This document shows positions 35,664-44,484 of a DNA stretch of 64,000 nt, one piece after another. The stretch is taken from positions 339,534 to 403,533 of the forward strand of contig NZ_QCYH01000003.1 in assembly GCF_003072125.1 (NCBI RefSeq). Reading direction: 5' to 3'. The notes beneath the pieces are model-generated. The model worked only from the letters and a program-made list of their open reading frames with translations. It did no database searches and was not told the origin of the DNA. The translations under genes and the position numbers were made by a program. This DNA is from Pelagivirga sediminicola (GTDB lineage Bacteria; Pseudomonadota; Alphaproteobacteria; Rhodobacterales; Rhodobacteraceae). Position 1 is the first letter of the stretch. Each line of letters begins with the position of its first letter.

Positions 35664-37397
35664 ATGAGTGACGTAACCGACGCAACCACCGCAAAACGTG
35701 GCCCGACGCCGGACGATGCGCTGCGCATCGCGGACAGCGGCGATGGCGGGCCGGTTCTGGCGGCGGATGGCACGCCGCTCAAGCGCAGCCTGTCGCGCGC
35801 CTTGCGCGTGCAGAAAATGCGCGCGCTGGCGCTTATTGCGCCGCTTCTGGTGTTCGTCCTCATCTCCTTCATCGTGCCGATCGGCGATATGCTGTTCCGC
35901 TCGGTCGAGAACCGGATGGTGGGCGATACGCTGCCCTATACCGTCGAAGAGCTGAGCAAATGGGATGGCGCCAGTGACGCGCTGCCGCCCGAGGCCGTTT
36001 ATCGCGACCTCTATTTCGACCTGTTCCTCGCTGCCGAGATGAAGCGCCACACGCGCCTTGGCTCGCGGCTGAACTACGAATCGAGCGGCATGTCGTCGCT
36101 CTTTCGCCAGGCCGGCCGCAAGCTGGATGATCCGGGCGACGAGGCGCAAGAGGCGCTTGAGGCGATCGACGAACGCTGGGGCGAGCGCGAGACGTATTTC
36201 GAGCTGTTCAATGCCGCCGAGGGCGCCGAAATTGACAACGACCTGCTGAAAGCGCAGAAAAAGCGCATTCGCTATCTGTCCGACACCGTGCCGACCGGCG
36301 AGATGGACTTCTCGCCCTCGGCCGAGGTTTCGGCGCTGCTCCCGCTTGCCGCGCGTGTCTATACGTCTTTCGCGGTCATCACCGGGATGGTCGACAACAA
36401 GGTCGTGGCGAAGACCAAGCCGATGGAATCGCTCTATCTTGCGCTTGTTCAGGACGTCACGCGCCCCGGTTTCGCCGATGATCTGGCCGCCTATAATGGC
36501 CCGCAGAAGGACGCGCTGGCCGCGCTGGCCAATAGCGGGCTGACGGCGCCCGATTATACGGCGATCTTCGAGGAGGTCGACAGGGACTGGGTGAACCTGG
36601 ACACGTGGCGCGTGATCCAGACGCATAGCGGCACCTTTACCAGCGGTTATTTCCTGAATGCCGTCGACATGCAGAAGACGCCCGAAGGACCCGCCGTTCA
36701 GCCCGAAAACAAGCGCGTGCTGATCCAGCTGTTCATCCGCACGCTGATCATGTCGCTGACCATCATGGGGGCGTGCATCCTGCTGGCCTATCCCGTCGCG
36801 TGGCTTCTGTCGAACTTGCCGGCGCGTAAGGCCAACGTGCTGATGATCCTCGTGCTGTTGCCATTCTGGACGTCGCTTCTGGTGCGGACCTCGGCATGGA
36901 AGGTGATGCTGCAGCAACAGGGCGTGATCAACGATGTGCTGGTCTGGATCGGCCTTGTGGCGGACAATGACCGCCTGGTGATGATCAACAACCAGTTCGG
37001 CACGATCACGGCGATGACGCATATCCTGCTGCCTTTCATGATCCTGCCGATGTATTCGGTGATGTCCACGATCAATCCCAGCTATGTGCGGGCCGCGAAA
37101 TCGCTAGGGGCGACCAACTGGACCGCCTTCTGGCGGGTCTATTTCCCGCAATCCATTCCCGGCATCGGCGCGGGCTCGATCCTCGTGTTCATCCTGTCCA
37201 TCGGCTATTACATCACGCCCGAAATCGTCGGCGGGACCAAGGGTGTCTTCATCTCGAACCGGATCGCCTATCACATCTCGTCCAGTCTGAACTGGGGCCT
37301 CGCCGCCGCGCTGGGGACGATCCTGCTGGCCGTCGTGCTGCTGCTGTACTGGTGCTATGACAAGATCGTCGGCATCGATAACGTGAAACTGGGGTAA
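35664..37397 (+). CDS. ABC transporter permease with large periplasmic insert
   Basis: The 577-residue permease is about twice the usual size. One helix (about 54-74) is followed by a hydrophilic stretch of about 275 residues (75-350) before the next membrane helices (from 355). The EAA loop VRAAKSLGATNWTAFWRVYFPQ (about 475-497) is normal. The insert is rich in charged residues and lies on the periplasmic side if the first helix has the usual orientation. The N-terminal 50 residues are cytoplasmic and polar. The function of the insert is unknown. Confidence 0.88.
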   Translation: MSDVTDATTAKRGPTPDDALRIADSGDGGPVLAADGTPLKRSLSRALRVQKMRALALIAPLLVFVLISFIVPIGDMLFRSVENRMVGDTLPYTVEELSKWDGASDALPPEAVYRDLYFDLFLAAEMKRHTRLGSRLNYESSGMSSLFRQAGRKLDDPGDEAQEALEAIDERWGERETYFELFNAAEGAEIDNDLLKAQKKRIRYLSDTVPTGEMDFSPSAEVSALLPLAARVYTSFAVITGMVDNKVVAKTKPMESLYLALVQDVTRPGFADDLAAYNGPQKDALAALANSGLTAPDYTAIFEEVDRDWVNLDTWRVIQTHSGTFTSGYFLNAVDMQKTPEGPAVQPENKRVLIQLFIRTLIMSLTIMGACILLAYPVAWLLSNLPARKANVLMILVLLPFWTSLLVRTSAWKVMLQQQGVINDVLVWIGLVADNDRLVMINNQFGTITAMTHILLPFMILPMYSVMSTINPSYVRAAKSLGATNWTAFWRVYFPQSIPGIGAGSILVFILSIGYYITPEIVGGTKGVFISNRIAYHISSSLNWGLAAALGTILLAVVLLLYWCYDKIVGIDNVKLG

Positions 37398-37403
37398 CGC
37401 GAC

Positions 37404-38288
37404 ATGAGCCTTCCTATCTACGCCACGTTCGGTGAACGCGTCTGGTACTACACATTCCGGGTGATCTGTGCGCTGATCTTCATCTTCCTGATTACGCCGA
37501 TCCTCGTGGTGATCCCGCTCAGCTTCAACGCCGAGAACTTCTTTACCTTCACGCCGGAAATGCTGAGGCTGGATCCGGACGGCTATTCGCTGAAGCATTA
37601 TGTTGATTTCTTCACCAACAACGAGTGGCAGCGCAGTTTCAAGAACTCGCTGATCATCGCGCCCATCGCGACGATCATTTCGGTCAGTCTGGGCACACTT
37701 GCCGCCGTCGGCCTGAGCCAGAGCCACGTGCCGTTTCGCCGCGCGATCATGGCGATCCTGATCTCGCCGATGATCGTGCCGCTCATCATCTCGGCGACGG
37801 GCATGTTCTTTTTCTACTCGAAGATCGGCAATTTCATGGAAAACTCCATGGGCCTCGACAAGAATCTGGTGGGCTATATCAAGGTGATCCTGGCCCACGC
37901 CGTTCTGGGCATCCCGTTCGTGATCATCACGGTGACGGCGACGCTGGTCGGCTTTGACCGCTCGCTGACGCGCGCGGCGGCGAATATGGGCGCGAATCCC
38001 CTCACCACGTTCTTCAAGGTGCAGATGCCATTGATCCTGCCCGGCGTGATCTCGGGCGGGTTGTTCGCCTTCATCACATCCTTTGACGAGGTGGTGGTGG
38101 TCCTGTTCGTCGGATCGGCCAGTCAGAAAACGCTGCCGTGGCAGATGTTCACAGGCCTGCGCGAGCAAATCTCGCCAACCATCCTAGCGGTGGCGACCAT
38201 CCTTGTCGGCCTGTCGATCCTGCTGCTGACCACCGTGGAATTGCTCAGGCGGCGGTCCGAAAGGTTGCGGGGCATGTCGCCCGGGTGA
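37404..38288 (+). CDS. ABC transporter permease (second polyamine-type system)
   Basis: A 294-residue permease of normal size with six predicted helices and the EAA loop LTRAAANMGANPLTTFFKVQMPLILPG. It pairs with the 577-residue permease; the two genes are 6 bp apart. It is the last gene of the operon and is followed by a hairpin. Confidence 0.92.
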   Translation: MSLPIYATFGERVWYYTFRVICALIFIFLITPILVVIPLSFNAENFFTFTPEMLRLDPDGYSLKHYVDFFTNNEWQRSFKNSLIIAPIATIISVSLGTLAAVGLSQSHVPFRRAIMAILISPMIVPLIISATGMFFFYSKIGNFMENSMGLDKNLVGYIKVILAHAVLGIPFVIITVTATLVGFDRSLTRAAANMGANPLTTFFKVQMPLILPGVISGGLFAFITSFDEVVVVLFVGSASQKTLPWQMFTGLREQISPTILAVATILVGLSILLLTTVELLRRRSERLRGMSPG

Positions 38289-38294
38289 TGTGAA

Positions 38295-38319
38295 AAGGGC
38301 GCCTCACCGGGGCGCCCTT
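38295..38319. terminator. Hairpin between the import operon and ilvE
   Basis: AAGGGCGCC / GGCGCCCTT, a perfect 9-bp stem with a 7-nt loop, lies between convergent genes and can serve both. The flanking T runs are weak. Confidence 0.65.
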
Positions 38320-38326
38320 CGTTCTG

Positions 38327-39193
38327 TCAGCTGCGCACCAGCGCCTCGTAGGCGGCGCCGATATCACGCGTCAGGGCGCCTACCTCGAAGGTATAGGCGC
38401 CGATCATGCCCACGGGCGTTACCTCGGCGGCAGTGCCGGTGAGGAAGCACTGCTGAAATCCTTCCATCTCCTCGGGCATGATGTGGCGCTCGTGCACGAC
38501 GATATCGCGCTCTTTCAGCATGCCGATGACGGTCTGCCGCGTCAGCCCGTTGAGAAAGCAGTCGGCCAGCGGCGTGTGCACTTCGCCATCCTTGACGAAG
38601 AAGATGTTGGCGCCCGTCGCCTCGGCCACGTAGCCGCGGTAATCCATGAACAGCGCGTCCGAGCATCCCTTGGCCTCTGCCGCGTGTTTCGACGTGGTGC
38701 AGATCATGTAAAGGCCGGCGGCCTTGGCGTGGACCGGAATGGTCTCGGGGCTGGGGCGCTTCCATTTGGAGATGTCGAGCTTGGCGCCCTTGGTCTTGGC
38801 ATCGCCGTAATAGGCGCCCCATTCCCACGCGGCGATGGCCAGATGCACCGCATTGCGCGAGCTGGCAACACCCATGTCGGGCCCGGCGCCGCGCCATGCG
38901 ACGGCGCGGATATATGCGTCCTTCAGCCCTGCCTCTTTCAGCACCTTTTCCTTGGCCGCTTCGATTTCGTCCACGTTGTAGGGGATCAGGAAATCCAGCT
39001 CGCCTGCGGAATAGTGCAGGCGCTCGGAATGTTCGCGGCTTTTGAAAATCTTGCCATTATAGGCGCGCTCGCCCTCGAATACCGAGCTGGCATAGTGCAT
39101 TGCATGCGACAGGATATGAACATTGGCGTCGCGCCAATCGACCATCTTGCCGTCCATCCAGATTTTGCCGTCGCGGTCGTCATAGCTTGTCAT
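38327..39193 (-). CDS. ilvE: Branched-chain amino acid aminotransferase
   Basis: IlvE transfers amino groups to the keto acids of leucine, isoleucine and valine. The 288-residue fold-IV PLP enzyme opens with WMDGKMVDWRDANVHILSHAMHYASSVFEG, and the PLP region reads PVHAKAAGLYMICTTSKHAAE. EATGANIFFV and LTGTAAEVTPV bind the cofactor phosphate and substrate. ATG 39193 has GGAG upstream; the in-frame GTG 9 bp earlier is less well placed. It is divergent from the petP-like gene. Confidence 0.93.
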   Translation of the reverse strand: MTSYDDRDGKIWMDGKMVDWRDANVHILSHAMHYASSVFEGERAYNGKIFKSREHSERLHYSAGELDFLIPYNVDEIEAAKEKVLKEAGLKDAYIRAVAWRGAGPDMGVASSRNAVHLAIAAWEWGAYYGDAKTKGAKLDISKWKRPSPETIPVHAKAAGLYMICTTSKHAAEAKGCSDALFMDYRGYVAEATGANIFFVKDGEVHTPLADCFLNGLTRQTVIGMLKERDIVVHERHIMPEEMEGFQQCFLTGTAAEVTPVGMIGAYTFEVGALTRDIGAAYEALVRS

Positions 39194-39348
39194 AGTGAGC
39201 ACTCCAAAGCGGGTTTTGCATTTGTTGCGCCGAATAGGCCCGGAGCGGACGTTAAATTGCGCAAAAACTGAGATTCGCTACCAGTTGAAACTTGGAAAGT
39301 CAATAAAGCTGACGTAAGTTGTTATCAGACCAGACCGGGGGGCGTCAC

Positions 39349-39846
39349 ATGGCCGAAGTCACGGGTTCCGAGATGCTGCTGTTCCTGACGGATGAGCAGC
39401 TGCAACAGGGCATCGAGGCGATGTTTTTCGCCTATCAGGGCTTCACCGCCGATCCTGACCGTATCCTGATGACGATGGCCTATGGGCGCGCGCATCATCG
39501 TGCCGTTCATTTCATTGCGCGCAAGCCGGGCACGACGGTCACGAACCTGCTGAATATCCTTGGCGTCACCAAGCAGTCGCTGAACCGCGTGCTGCGCACG
39601 CTGGTCGAGGATGGGCTGGTCGAAAGCCGCGTCGGCACCAGCGACAAGCGCGAGCGCAACCTGTATCTGACACCCGCCGGCCAGACGTTGGAGCGCGAGC
39701 TGAGCGACGCGCAGCGTGTGCGCATGCGCGCCGCCTACCGCGCTGCCGGGCCAGAGGCGGTGGCCGGTTTCCGTCAGGTGCTGGAGGCGATGATGGATCC
39801 CGAAATGCGCCGCCGGTATCAGACATTGCGCGGGGCCAACGCATGA
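39349..39846 (+). CDS. petP: MarR family regulator, PetP-like
   Basis: A 165-residue MarR-type winged-helix protein: the recognition helix region TVTNLLNILGVTKQSLNRVLRTLVEDGLVESRVG is followed by the wing with SDKRERNLYLTPAG. In Rhodobacter capsulatus the petP-petR pair (MarR protein plus response regulator) is needed for the cytochrome bc1 complex. This pair has the same order and overlap, so the names are transferred on that basis. ATG 39349 follows a G-rich box. Confidence 0.72.
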   Translation: MAEVTGSEMLLFLTDEQLQQGIEAMFFAYQGFTADPDRILMTMAYGRAHHRAVHFIARKPGTTVTNLLNILGVTKQSLNRVLRTLVEDGLVESRVGTSDKRERNLYLTPAGQTLERELSDAQRVRMRAAYRAAGPEAVAGFRQVLEAMMDPEMRRRYQTLRGANA

Positions 39847-40544
39847 GCGATCCGGCCCCCCACCTTCTGATCGTCGATGATGACGAACGCATCCGCGGCC
39901 TGCTGCGCAAGTTTCTTGCGCGGAACGGGTTTCTTGTGTCCGTCGCGCGCGACGCGGCCCATGCGCGGCGGGTGCTGGCCGGGCTGGAATTCGATCTGAT
40001 CGTGCTGGACGTGATGATGCCGGGCGAGGACGGTATCGCGCTGACCCGCGCGCTGCGCGAAGCGCTGGAGACGCCCATTCTGCTGCTGACCGCGCGGGGC
40101 GAGACGGAGGATCGCATCAGCGGGCTGGAGGCGGGGGCAGATGATTACCTGCCCAAACCGTTCGAGCCCAAGGAGCTGTTGCTGCGCATCAACGCCATCC
40201 TGCGCCGGATGCCCGAAGCCCCGCCCGACGGCACCGCGCCGAAAGTCCTGCATCTGGGGCCGGTCCGCTATGACATGGAGCGCTCGGAGTTGACGCAGGA
40301 CGGCGCGCCGATCCGTCTGACGGCCACCGAGGTGCAGCTGATGCGTCTCTTCGCGCAGCATCTGCGGCAGCCGGTCAGCCGCGCCCAACTGGTCGAGGAT
40401 CTGGGCCGGGATGGTGGCCAGGCGCAGGAGCGCGCCATCGACGTGCAGATCACTAGGCTGCGCCGCAAGATCGAACCCGATCCCAAGCAGCCCCGCTATC
40501 TGCAGACGGTGCGCGGCGAAGGTTATATGCTGGCGCCCGACTGA
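39843..40544 (+). CDS. petR: OmpR-type response regulator, PetR-like
   Basis: The 233-residue protein has a receiver domain (LLIVDDDERIRG, phospho-acceptor D in DLIVLDVMMPGEDG, switch lysine in DDYLPKPFEPKEL) and a C-terminal winged helix (about 140-230; LRRKIEPDPKQPRYLQTVRGEGYML). No sensor kinase gene is adjacent, as with R. capsulatus petR. It overlaps the petP-like gene by 4 bp, so the two are co-translated. Confidence 0.78.
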   Translation: MSDPAPHLLIVDDDERIRGLLRKFLARNGFLVSVARDAAHARRVLAGLEFDLIVLDVMMPGEDGIALTRALREALETPILLLTARGETEDRISGLEAGADDYLPKPFEPKELLLRINAILRRMPEAPPDGTAPKVLHLGPVRYDMERSELTQDGAPIRLTATEVQLMRLFAQHLRQPVSRAQLVEDLGRDGGQAQERAIDVQITRLRRKIEPDPKQPRYLQTVRGEGYMLAPD

Positions 40545-40556
40545 TCGGGCGGAATT

Positions 40557-40579
40557 GGGTATTTTGATCAGGAAAAGCC
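40557..40579 (+). repeat. Copy of the intergenic GTATTT..CAGGAAAAGCC element
   Basis: GGGTATTTTGATCAGGAAAA followed by GCC lies 12 bp after the petR-like stop codon. It matches the copies at 10504 and 16038. Confidence 0.55.
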
Positions 40580-40631
40580 GGGCCGGGCCATGACACTTGC
40601 GAGACGCGGTGGCAGGTAGTATCTGAACGGC

Positions 40632-40718
40632 ATGAGAAAGATATTCGACATCGACGACCGCTCGCGCCTGCCATGGCGGTTTTTTGGCGCGTCGCTGTCC
40701 GTGCTGGCGCATCTATGA
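40632..40718 (+). CDS. Possible 28-residue small ORF upstream of leuC
   Basis: ATG to TGA encodes MRKIFDIDDRSRLPWRFFGA followed by SLSVLAHL. The last sense codon is CTA, a rare leucine codon in this GC-rich genome. The stop is followed at once by a small hairpin, ACAGGC / GCCTGT (40718-40733), and leuC starts 54 bp later. A Shine-Dalgarno box is weak. It could be a leader peptide for leu regulation or chance. Confidence 0.35.
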   Translation: MRKIFDIDDRSRLPWRFFGASLSVLAHL

Positions 40719-40772
40719 CAGGCGTTTGCCTGTTGAATTTCATTTGCACTCTGACAATACGGGAGAGGACCG

Positions 40773-42176
40773 ATGTCCCCCAAGACGCTCTATGACAAGA
40801 TATGGGATGCCCACCTCGTGCACGAGGCCGAGGATGGCACGTCCCTGATTTATATCGACCGGCACCTTGTGCACGAGGTGACCAGCCCGCAGGCCTTTGA
40901 AGGTCTGCGGATGACCGGCCGCACCGTTCGCGCGCCGCAACGCACCATCGCGGTGCCCGATCACAACGTGCCGACCACACTGGACCGCGCCAAGGGGATC
41001 GAGAACCCCGAAAGCCGGATCCAGGTCGAGGCGCTGGACAAGAACGCTGCCGATTTCGGGATCCACTATTATCCGGTGTCAGATATCCGCCAGGGTATCG
41101 TGCACATCGTCGGCCCCGAGCAGGGCTGGACCCTGCCCGGCATGACGGTGGTGTGCGGCGACAGCCACACCGCGACGCATGGCGCCTTTGGCGCATTGGC
41201 GCATGGCATCGGCACCTCGGAGGTCGAGCATGTGCTGGCCACCCAGACGCTGATCCAGCGCAAGGCCAAGAACATGAAGGTCGAGATCACAGGCAAGCTG
41301 GCGCCGGGGGTGACGGCCAAGGACATCACGCTGAGCGTCATCGGCAAGACCGGGACGGCGGGCGGCACCGGCTATGTCATCGAGTATTGCGGCGAGGCGA
41401 TTCGCAGCCTGTCGATGGAAGGGCGCATGACCGTCTGCAACATGGCGATCGAGGGCGGCGCGCGCGCCGGTCTGATCGCGCCGGACGAGACGACGTTTGC
41501 CTATTGCATGGGCCGCCCCCACGCTCCGAAAGGCGCACAGTGGGAGGCCGCGCTGGCCTGGTGGAAGACGCTTTATTCCGACGATGACGCGCATTGGGAC
41601 AAGGTCGTGACGCTGAAGGGCGAGGATATCGCGCCCGTCGTCACATGGGGCACCAGCCCCGAGGACGTGCTGCCCATCACCGCGAACATCCCCGCGCCGG
41701 AGGATTTCAGCGGCGGCAAGGCGGACGCGGCCAAGCGCTCGCTTGAATATATGGGCCTGACCGCCGGCACGCCGCTGAGCGAAGTCGAGATCGACACCGT
41801 GTTCATCGGCTCCTGCACCAATGGCCGGATCGAGGATCTGCGCGCCGCGGCCGAGATCCTGAAGGGCAAGAAGATCAAGGAAGGGCTGCGCGCCATGATC
41901 GTGCCCGGCTCGGGCCTTGTCCGGGCGCAGGCCGAGGAAGAGGGGCTCGCCGATATCTTTATCGAGGCCGGCTTTGAATGGCGGCTTGCGGGCTGCTCCA
42001 TGTGCCTTGCGATGAACCCCGATCAGCTGTCTCCGGGTGAGCGCTGCGCGGCGACGTCGAACCGCAATTTCGAGGGCAGGCAGGGCCGCGGCGGGCGCAC
42101 CCACCTGATGAGCCCTGCCATGGCGGCAGCGGCGGCGGTCACCGGCCGTCTGACCGATGTACGGGAGATGATGTGA
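40773..42176 (+). CDS. leuC: 3-isopropylmalate dehydratase large subunit
   Basis: LeuC with LeuD isomerises 2-isopropylmalate to 3-isopropylmalate in leucine synthesis. The 467-residue aconitase-family protein has [48 protein letters not shown] with the first cluster cysteine, and [33 protein letters not shown] with the other two cysteines. ATG 40773 follows GGGAGAGGA. Confidence 0.96.
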   Translation: MSPKTLYDKIWDAHLVHEAEDGTSLIYIDRHLVHEVTSPQAFEGLRMTGRTVRAPQRTIAVPDHNVPTTLDRAKGIENPESRIQVEALDKNAADFGIHYYPVSDIRQGIVHIVGPEQGWTLPGMTVVCGDSHTATHGAFGALAHGIGTSEVEHVLATQTLIQRKAKNMKVEITGKLAPGVTAKDITLSVIGKTGTAGGTGYVIEYCGEAIRSLSMEGRMTVCNMAIEGGARAGLIAPDETTFAYCMGRPHAPKGAQWEAALAWWKTLYSDDDAHWDKVVTLKGEDIAPVVTWGTSPEDVLPITANIPAPEDFSGGKADAAKRSLEYMGLTAGTPLSEVEIDTVFIGSCTNGRIEDLRAAAEILKGKKIKEGLRAMIVPGSGLVRAQAEEEGLADIFIEAGFEWRLAGCSMCLAMNPDQLSPGERCAATSNRNFEGRQGRGGRTHLMSPAMAAAAAVTGRLTDVREMM

Positions 42177-42697
42177 TGAAACAGTGGACCAAACTGCTTT
42201 TGCTGGGGATCCTGTCACTGGTGTTCGGTGCGTTCGCGCTGGGCAATACGGTCGTTGCGACACTGGCGGTCACCACGCTGGTCGGCGCGCTTTTCCTGAT
42301 CAGCGGCGGATTTCAGATTGCCGCGGGGCTGACCGGCGACAGCGGCAGCGCGCGGATCTTTTCGGTGGTCCTGGGGGCGCTGATGGCGCTTTTGGGTCTG
42401 TCGTTTCTGCTCAACCCGCTGGAAGGCACGATTTCCCTGACCTTGCTGGTGCTGATCCTGCTGGCGGCAAGCGGCATCGTGCGCCTGATACTGGCGTTCC
42501 GAATGCGCAGCACGCGGTATTTCTGGCCAATGCTGATTACCGGCGCGCTGTCCGTGCTGCTTGCGGCCTATATCGGATCGAATTTCGCCGTGGCCTCGGT
42601 CTCGCTTCTGGGCATCCTGATGGGTGTCGAGCTGCTTTTCAACGGCGCAGGGATGATTGCGCTGGCGTTCTTCGTGCGGACCATGAGCCAACGATAA
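42176..42697 (+). CDS. HdeD/DUF308 family membrane protein
   Basis: A 173-residue protein made of about six membrane helices in three DUF308 repeats: LLLLGILSLVFGAFAL, IFSVVLGALMALLGLSFLLNPLEG and ITGALSVLLAAYIGSNF. HdeD takes part in acid tolerance in E. coli; the role here is unknown. The ATG overlaps the leuC stop (TGATG), so it is translated from the leu operon between leuC and leuD. Confidence 0.85.
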   Translation: MKQWTKLLLLGILSLVFGAFALGNTVVATLAVTTLVGALFLISGGFQIAAGLTGDSGSARIFSVVLGALMALLGLSFLLNPLEGTISLTLLVLILLAASGIVRLILAFRMRSTRYFWPMLITGALSVLLAAYIGSNFAVASVSLLGILMGVELLFNGAGMIALAFFVRTMSQR

Positions 42698-42730
42698 TCC
42701 GGGCCGCTGGCGGCCCATGGGAGACCGAAA

Positions 42731-43336
42731 ATGGAAAAATTCACCAAGATCAGCGGCATTGCCGCGCCCATGCCGATGATCAACATCGACACCGACATGA
42801 TCATCCCCAAGCAGTTCCTCAAGACAATCAAGCGTTCCGGCCTTGGCGTGAACCTGTTTGACGAAATGCGCTATGACGACGATGGCAACGAGATCCCGGA
42901 TTTCGTGCTGAACAAGCCGGCATATCGCGACGCGGAGATCCTTGTCGCCGGTGACAATTTCGGCTGCGGATCGTCGCGCGAGCATGCGCCTTGGGCGATC
43001 AAGGATTTCGGCATCCGCTGCGTCATCGCGCCCAGCTTTGCCGATATTTTCTACAACAACTGTTTCAAGAACGGTATCCTGCCGATCGCGCTGCCACAGG
43101 AACAGGTCGATATCCTGATGAACGAGGCAAACAAGGGCGCGAACGCGCGGATCGAGGTGGATCTGGAGGCGCAGACCGTCAGCACGTCCGACGGCGAGGT
43201 CATCCGTTTCGAGATCGACGCCTTCAAGAAGCATTGCCTGCTGGAAGGGCTCGACGATATCGGCCTGACCATGGAGAAGGCCCCGGCGATCGACATGTTC
43301 GAGACACAGGCATCCGCCGCGCGCCCCTGGGTGTGA
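42731..43336 (+). CDS. leuD: 3-isopropylmalate dehydratase small subunit
   Basis: The 201-residue swivelling-domain subunit has [60 protein letters not shown] and LPIAL. It completes the dehydratase with LeuC. It lies 33 bp after the HdeD-like gene and is the end of the operon. Confidence 0.95.
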   Translation: MEKFTKISGIAAPMPMINIDTDMIIPKQFLKTIKRSGLGVNLFDEMRYDDDGNEIPDFVLNKPAYRDAEILVAGDNFGCGSSREHAPWAIKDFGIRCVIAPSFADIFYNNCFKNGILPIALPQEQVDILMNEANKGANARIEVDLEAQTVSTSDGEVIRFEIDAFKKHCLLEGLDDIGLTMEKAPAIDMFETQASAARPWV

Positions 43337-43342
43337 TTCATC

Positions 43343-43369
43343 GCGCCCGCGCTTTCAAGGTGCGGGCGC
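43343..43369 (+). terminator. GC-rich hairpin after leuD
   Basis: GCGCCCGC / GCGGGCGC, a perfect 8-bp stem with an 11-nt loop, starts 6 bp after the leuD stop. No T run follows. Confidence 0.5.
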
Positions 43370-43644
43370 CATACGCGCGCTAGAGGTCGTCAGACCGTGG
43401 ATGACTATATCTTGTGCCGACCACATTCCCTGCCAAAGCAGAGCGCTGAATTGGTGCAATAGCGCACCAGTCATTTCGCCTGTTGCCCTTCGCGGCCGCC
43501 AAAACCCCACAATTTCTTGAGCGCCGCGCCGAAACAAGGCAAGATTGAGACCTAATTGAGGCATACCGCCATAAAGAGCGGGATCAGTTTGGAACAACGC
43601 CGCGGCATCGTATCGCGGCAGGCCAAGTTGAAGGGATCGGGGCA
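43370..43644. other. Spacer between leuD and the membrane protein gene
   Basis: No gene with support is seen here. A 96-codon minus-strand frame exists but has neither a family match nor a good start. Near 43531-43562 the word ATTGAG occurs twice (ATTGAGACCTAATTGAGG). The promoter for the gene at 43645 should lie in this spacer. Confidence 0.5.
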
Positions 43645-44484
43645 TTGGTAGCTCAGCTATTCAGCGCGTTAGTGCGCGCACTTCTCGTGGCCGTCACGGT
43701 CGCGCTGCCGTCGCTCATGCTGACGTCGCCCGGCGCGCCGGATTCCAGCCAGATCGTGATCCTTCTCGCGTTCGTCGCGGGGCTTTTGGTATTCGTGGAA
43801 TACAACGCGGCTTCGCCCAGTATTCTCGAATTCAGGTTCGCCGCGCCCTATAACCGAATCAAGTTTTCGGGCGTCGCGATTTCGGTGGTGATGCTGTCGG
43901 TGATCGCGCGGAATGTCAGCGATCCAAGCTCGCTCGCGGTGCTGCTTGCGGATGTGGGCGCCGCCATGCGGTCAATCTTGGACTTTCCCTATTCTCCGGT
44001 TCGGCTGGTCATCTTGCTCACCCCGCCGAATTCCGCGCCCGCGATTGCGGAGTTTGTCGGGATCGCCGCGGCGCTGTGCTATGGGATATCGCTTTTGATG
44101 GTGGCCATCTTCGTGCTGATCGTGCGCGTTCTGGGCTGGCCGGTGCGGCGCGGGGCGTTCAACGTCTGGATGAACCTGCCGCTGTTCGATCCCACAGGTG
44201 GCGGTGACGTCGTGCAAAAGCTTAACCGGGAGGCGGGAATTAACATTTCCTTAGGGTTTGTACTGCCATTCTTGACCCCTGTGCTGGTCTCTGTCCTGTC
44301 GTGGTTGTTTGAAACCGGCGCGGTGCTGGATGCGAAAACACTGATCTGGATTATTTGTGCATGGGCATTTCTACCTGCCGGCCTTGTCATGCGCGGTGTC
44401 GCAATGCACCGGGTGGCCGAGCTGATCATCGCGAAACGTCGCCGCGTCTATGCGAAGGCACAGGACGCCTTGCAGGCTATCTGA
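43645..44484 (+). CDS. Unrecognised membrane protein, 279 residues
   Basis: I do not recognise the family. There are about six hydrophobic helices: near residues 5-27, 37-52, 72-88, 130-165, 205-225 and 235-255. Between helices four and five a polar stretch (VRRGAFNVWMNLPLFDPTGGGDVVQKLNRE) would face the cytoplasm, and the C-terminus is basic. Translation starts at TTG 43645 with AAGGGA 10 bp upstream; no ATG fits. It appears paired with the secreted EEP-family gene that overlaps or abuts its end. Confidence 0.7.
   Translation: MVAQLFSALVRALLVAVTVALPSLMLTSPGAPDSSQIVILLAFVAGLLVFVEYNAASPSILEFRFAAPYNRIKFSGVAISVVMLSVIARNVSDPSSLAVLLADVGAAMRSILDFPYSPVRLVILLTPPNSAPAIAEFVGIAAALCYGISLLMVAIFVLIVRVLGWPVRRGAFNVWMNLPLFDPTGGGDVVQKLNREAGINISLGFVLPFLTPVLVSVLSWLFETGAVLDAKTLIWIICAWAFLPAGLVMRGVAMHRVAELIIAKRRRVYAKAQDALQAI

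Noticed and set aside
43355..43645. 96-codon minus-strand open frame before the membrane protein gene
   Set aside because: No family features, no good ribosome-binding site, and it overlaps the leuD terminator hairpin.
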